Assembly (NCBI GenBank): GCA_041687495.1
Contig: JAWLBR010000014.1
Location: forward strand, 1 to 44,247
DNA from: JAWLBR01 sp041687495
GTDB taxonomy: Bacteria; Bacillota; Limnochordia; DTU087; JAAYGB01
Direction of reading: 5' to 3'
DNA length: 44,247 nt
Both the position numbers and the translations under genes were made by a program. Shown in pieces: positions 42,571 through 44,247 of this stretch. A model generated the notes under the pieces. It was not told the origin of the DNA and did no database searches. It saw only the letters and a list, made by a program, of their open reading frames with translations. Each line of letters starts with the position of its first letter. Positions within the stretch are counted from its first letter, which is position 1.

Positions 42571-42981
42571 TTACTTCTTGGATGGCTCTGTCCCCAAGCC
42601 TGCAGCCAGTTGAGTGTAGATCGCATTAGCCAACCCTAGATCACTTGCTGCAGCGATGGACTGAGACATCTCACCATCCAGCATGTCTCGAAACATCTTC
42701 TCACCACGGCCCTGCTGGAAGAGACCCTCAGCCTCAGGAACAGTTCGACGCATAGCGCTGAGCACCTGACCGACAAAGAGAGCCTCTAGGTCCAATGCCG
42801 CCTGCTTCAGAGCCTGCTGCTGTCTCTGAAAGTCCTGTGGGGCGTCTTGACCCGATGCCAGCCGCAGTACCTGAGCAAATCCGCCCTCGGTCGATGAGGC
42901 GACAGAGCCCTTTGGCGACACACCATACGCGGCACCGTATTCGTACAGGTTATTGACATCAATCCCGTTGGAACGCACCAA
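42571..42981 (-). CDS. flgJ: Flagellar rod-binding protein FlgJ (N-terminal domain only)
   Basis: 136 aa, rod-capping/rod-binding domain without the C-terminal muramidase found in enterobacterial FlgJ. ALKQAALDLEALFVGQVLSA (about 58-77), then MRRTVPEAE and EKMFRDMLDGEMSQSIAAAS (about 94-113) are the typical segments. It helps rod assembly in the periplasm. It starts 14 bases after flgI, and a terminator follows. The GTG/ATG start region has a modest AGGAGG (ctAGGAGGCC upstream of the start). The order flgI-flgJ is as in many flagellated bacteria. Confidence 0.9.
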   Translation of the reverse strand: MVRSNGIDVNNLYEYGAAYGVSPKGSVASSTEGGFAQVLRLASGQDAPQDFQRQQQALKQAALDLEALFVGQVLSAMRRTVPEAEGLFQQGRGEKMFRDMLDGEMSQSIAAASDLGLANAIYTQLAAGLGTEPSKK

Positions 42982-42995
42982 ACGTGGCCTCCTAG

Positions 42996-44234
42996 TTACA
43001 TCGTCTCTAGTTCACCATACAATGCTCCAGATTCCTTGATGGCCTGCAGGATGGCAATCACATCCCGCGGAGCGACTCCTACCGCGTTAAGAGCGTTAAC
43101 CAAGTCCTCCACATCGGCTCCGGTTGGCAGCACCATCAAACGGGCCGACGACTCCTCCACCTGGATCTCTGTCTGTTCAGACACCACGGTCTCACCTTCG
43201 CTAAACGGCGGAGGCTGAGATACGACATCGGAAGAGTTGATTTTGACAGTCAGTCCTCCGTGGGAGACAGCAACCGTAGCCAACCGAACTCGATGTCCGA
43301 TCACTACTGTACCGGTTCGCTCATTAATAACTACCCTTGCTGTGGTGTCAGTAGATACGGGCAACTCCTCCACTGCCGAGATGAACTCCACTAGCCGCTC
43401 TGAGTAGCCTGCAGGAACTGCAACTCTGACCGCACCGCCATCTACTGCACGGGCTGTTCCTGGAGCAAATACTTGGTTAATCACCTCAGCAATTCGACTG
43501 GAGGTGGCAAAATCTGAGCGAGACAAAAGCCAAGTGATCGTCCCACTTTGTGCAAAATCACTGAGCACCTGACCTTCCACAATGGCTCCGGAAGGAATCC
43601 GACCGACAGTGGTGTGGTTCTTCGTTACACTGCCGCTTCCTCCAGAGACGTTGAATCCACCGATGGAGACAGCTCCTTGAGCCACTGCGTAGACTTGACC
43701 ATCGCCTGCCTGCAGCGGAGTTTGTAGCAAAAAGCCACCTTCCAAACTCTTGGCATCACCCAGGGATGAGACGGTAACATCGATCGTATCACCGGGTCTA
43801 GCAAATGGTGGAAGTTGGGCAGTAACCGTAACTGCAGCGGCATTTCGCATCCGCAGATCGTTCTCAGAGACAGTCAAGCCAAATCTCCCCAACATATTTG
43901 CCACCATCTGAGCACTGATACCTCTGCCGTCTCCAGTTCCGGACAGTCCGACTACGAGACCCAGACCTACCAGTTGGTTGGCACGGACCCCTTCGACCCG
44001 GGCTATGTCCTTGATGCGCATCACCGGCTGCCCTGGTTGCGGCAGCGGAGCTATTGCTTGAGGCAACGGTTCCCGAACCGGATTAACTTGGACGGGCCCT
44101 GCCTCCTCAGTATCTGAGGCCGGCAACTGCTGGGAAAAGGGCGGCCCCTCGGAGGCACTGACTAGATCTGTCAAAAAAGCTGTGGCTGCCAGGACGAACA
44201 AGGCTGCCAGCAGAACTGATGCTGCTGTGCTCAT
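42996..44234 (-). CDS. flgI: Flagellar P-ring protein FlgI (true start probably beyond window)
   Basis: At least 412 aa. FlgI forms the P ring around the rod in the peptidoglycan layer, found in flagella that cross an outer membrane. VRANQLVGLGLVVGLSGTGD (about 83-102) and VTVSSLGDAKSLEGGFLLQT (about 153-172) are diagnostic, and the C-terminal half is complete. Residues about 31-70 form a Pro-rich stretch not usual in FlgI (about 365 aa). The ATG at 44232-44234 has no ribosome site, and the signal peptide would lack its basic start; the frame stays open through the last 13 bases with an Arg codon, so translation most likely begins upstream of the window. Confidence 0.93.
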   Translation of the reverse strand: MSTAASVLLAALFVLAATAFLTDLVSASEGPPFSQQLPASDTEEAGPVQVNPVREPLPQAIAPLPQPGQPVMRIKDIARVEGVRANQLVGLGLVVGLSGTGDGRGISAQMVANMLGRFGLTVSENDLRMRNAAAVTVTAQLPPFARPGDTIDVTVSSLGDAKSLEGGFLLQTPLQAGDGQVYAVAQGAVSIGGFNVSGGSGSVTKNHTTVGRIPSGAIVEGQVLSDFAQSGTITWLLSRSDFATSSRIAEVINQVFAPGTARAVDGGAVRVAVPAGYSERLVEFISAVEELPVSTDTTARVVINERTGTVVIGHRVRLATVAVSHGGLTVKINSSDVVSQPPPFSEGETVVSEQTEIQVEESSARLMVLPTGADVEDLVNALNAVGVAPRDVIAILQAIKESGALYGELETM

Positions 44235-44247
44235 TAAAGTAGTGCGC

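Overview
The window reads as a chromosomal piece of a diderm (two-membrane) member of the Bacillota/Firmicutes; a Limnochordia- or Halanaerobiales-like lineage is my best guess, by inference. Three things point there. It has lipid A synthesis with LpxI instead of LpxH, together with Lpt, BamA and TamB machinery. It has OmpM-type porins anchored by SLH domains, and a DUF3084 protein. It also has a SpoIVB-type (S55) protease and a flagellar P-ring gene. Every gene I accept lies on the minus strand, so transcription runs from high to low coordinates. There is one 10-base assembly gap (14204-14213). I saw no tRNA, rRNA, CRISPR array or transposase gene.

Layout in transcription order, divided by hairpin terminators: (A) flgI-flgJ, flagellar P-ring and rod. 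(B) A promoter, a 77-aa unknown protein, an AMIN/phosphodiester glycosidase protein and an S55 peptidase. (C) tamB-bamA, insertion of outer-membrane proteins. (D) A promoter, two OmpH/Skp-like proteins and a GH4 glycosidase. (E) An OmpH-like lipoprotein. (F) lpxD and two predicted outer-membrane barrels (YjbH-like and PorV/FadL-like). (G) lptF/G-lptD-lptC-lptA, LPS export. (H) A promoter, a large coiled-coil membrane protein, an inverted repeat and an orphan amino-acid-type ABC ATPase. (I) lpxC, a sugar nucleotidyltransferase, the gap, fabZ, lpxA and an ICMT-like methyltransferase. (J) lpxI-lpxB and an LpxB-related gene. (K) lptB, a second lptF/G, DUF3084 and an SLH protein. (L) ompM behind a long leader. 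(M) A YqgF/RuvC-like nuclease, a PfkB sugar kinase and a class II aldolase cut by the window edge.

Together most of the window is one outer-membrane biogenesis island. It makes lipid A up to the disaccharide (LpxA, C, D, I, B), exports LPS (LptB, two LptF/G, C, A, D), inserts barrels (BamA, TamB, three Skp-like proteins), and supplies barrels and peptidoglycan tethers (OmpM, SLH protein). LpxK, Kdo transferase, LptE and BamB-E are not in view.

The least explained elements are the envelope ABC pair at 16384-19612 with its 27-bp inverted repeat, the ompM leader with a small upstream ORF, the extended OmpH family, and the LpxB-related paralog. Several of the longest possible reading frames begin inside a terminator or promoter of the preceding unit. 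In those cases I moved the start to the codon that follows a Shine-Dalgarno sequence.
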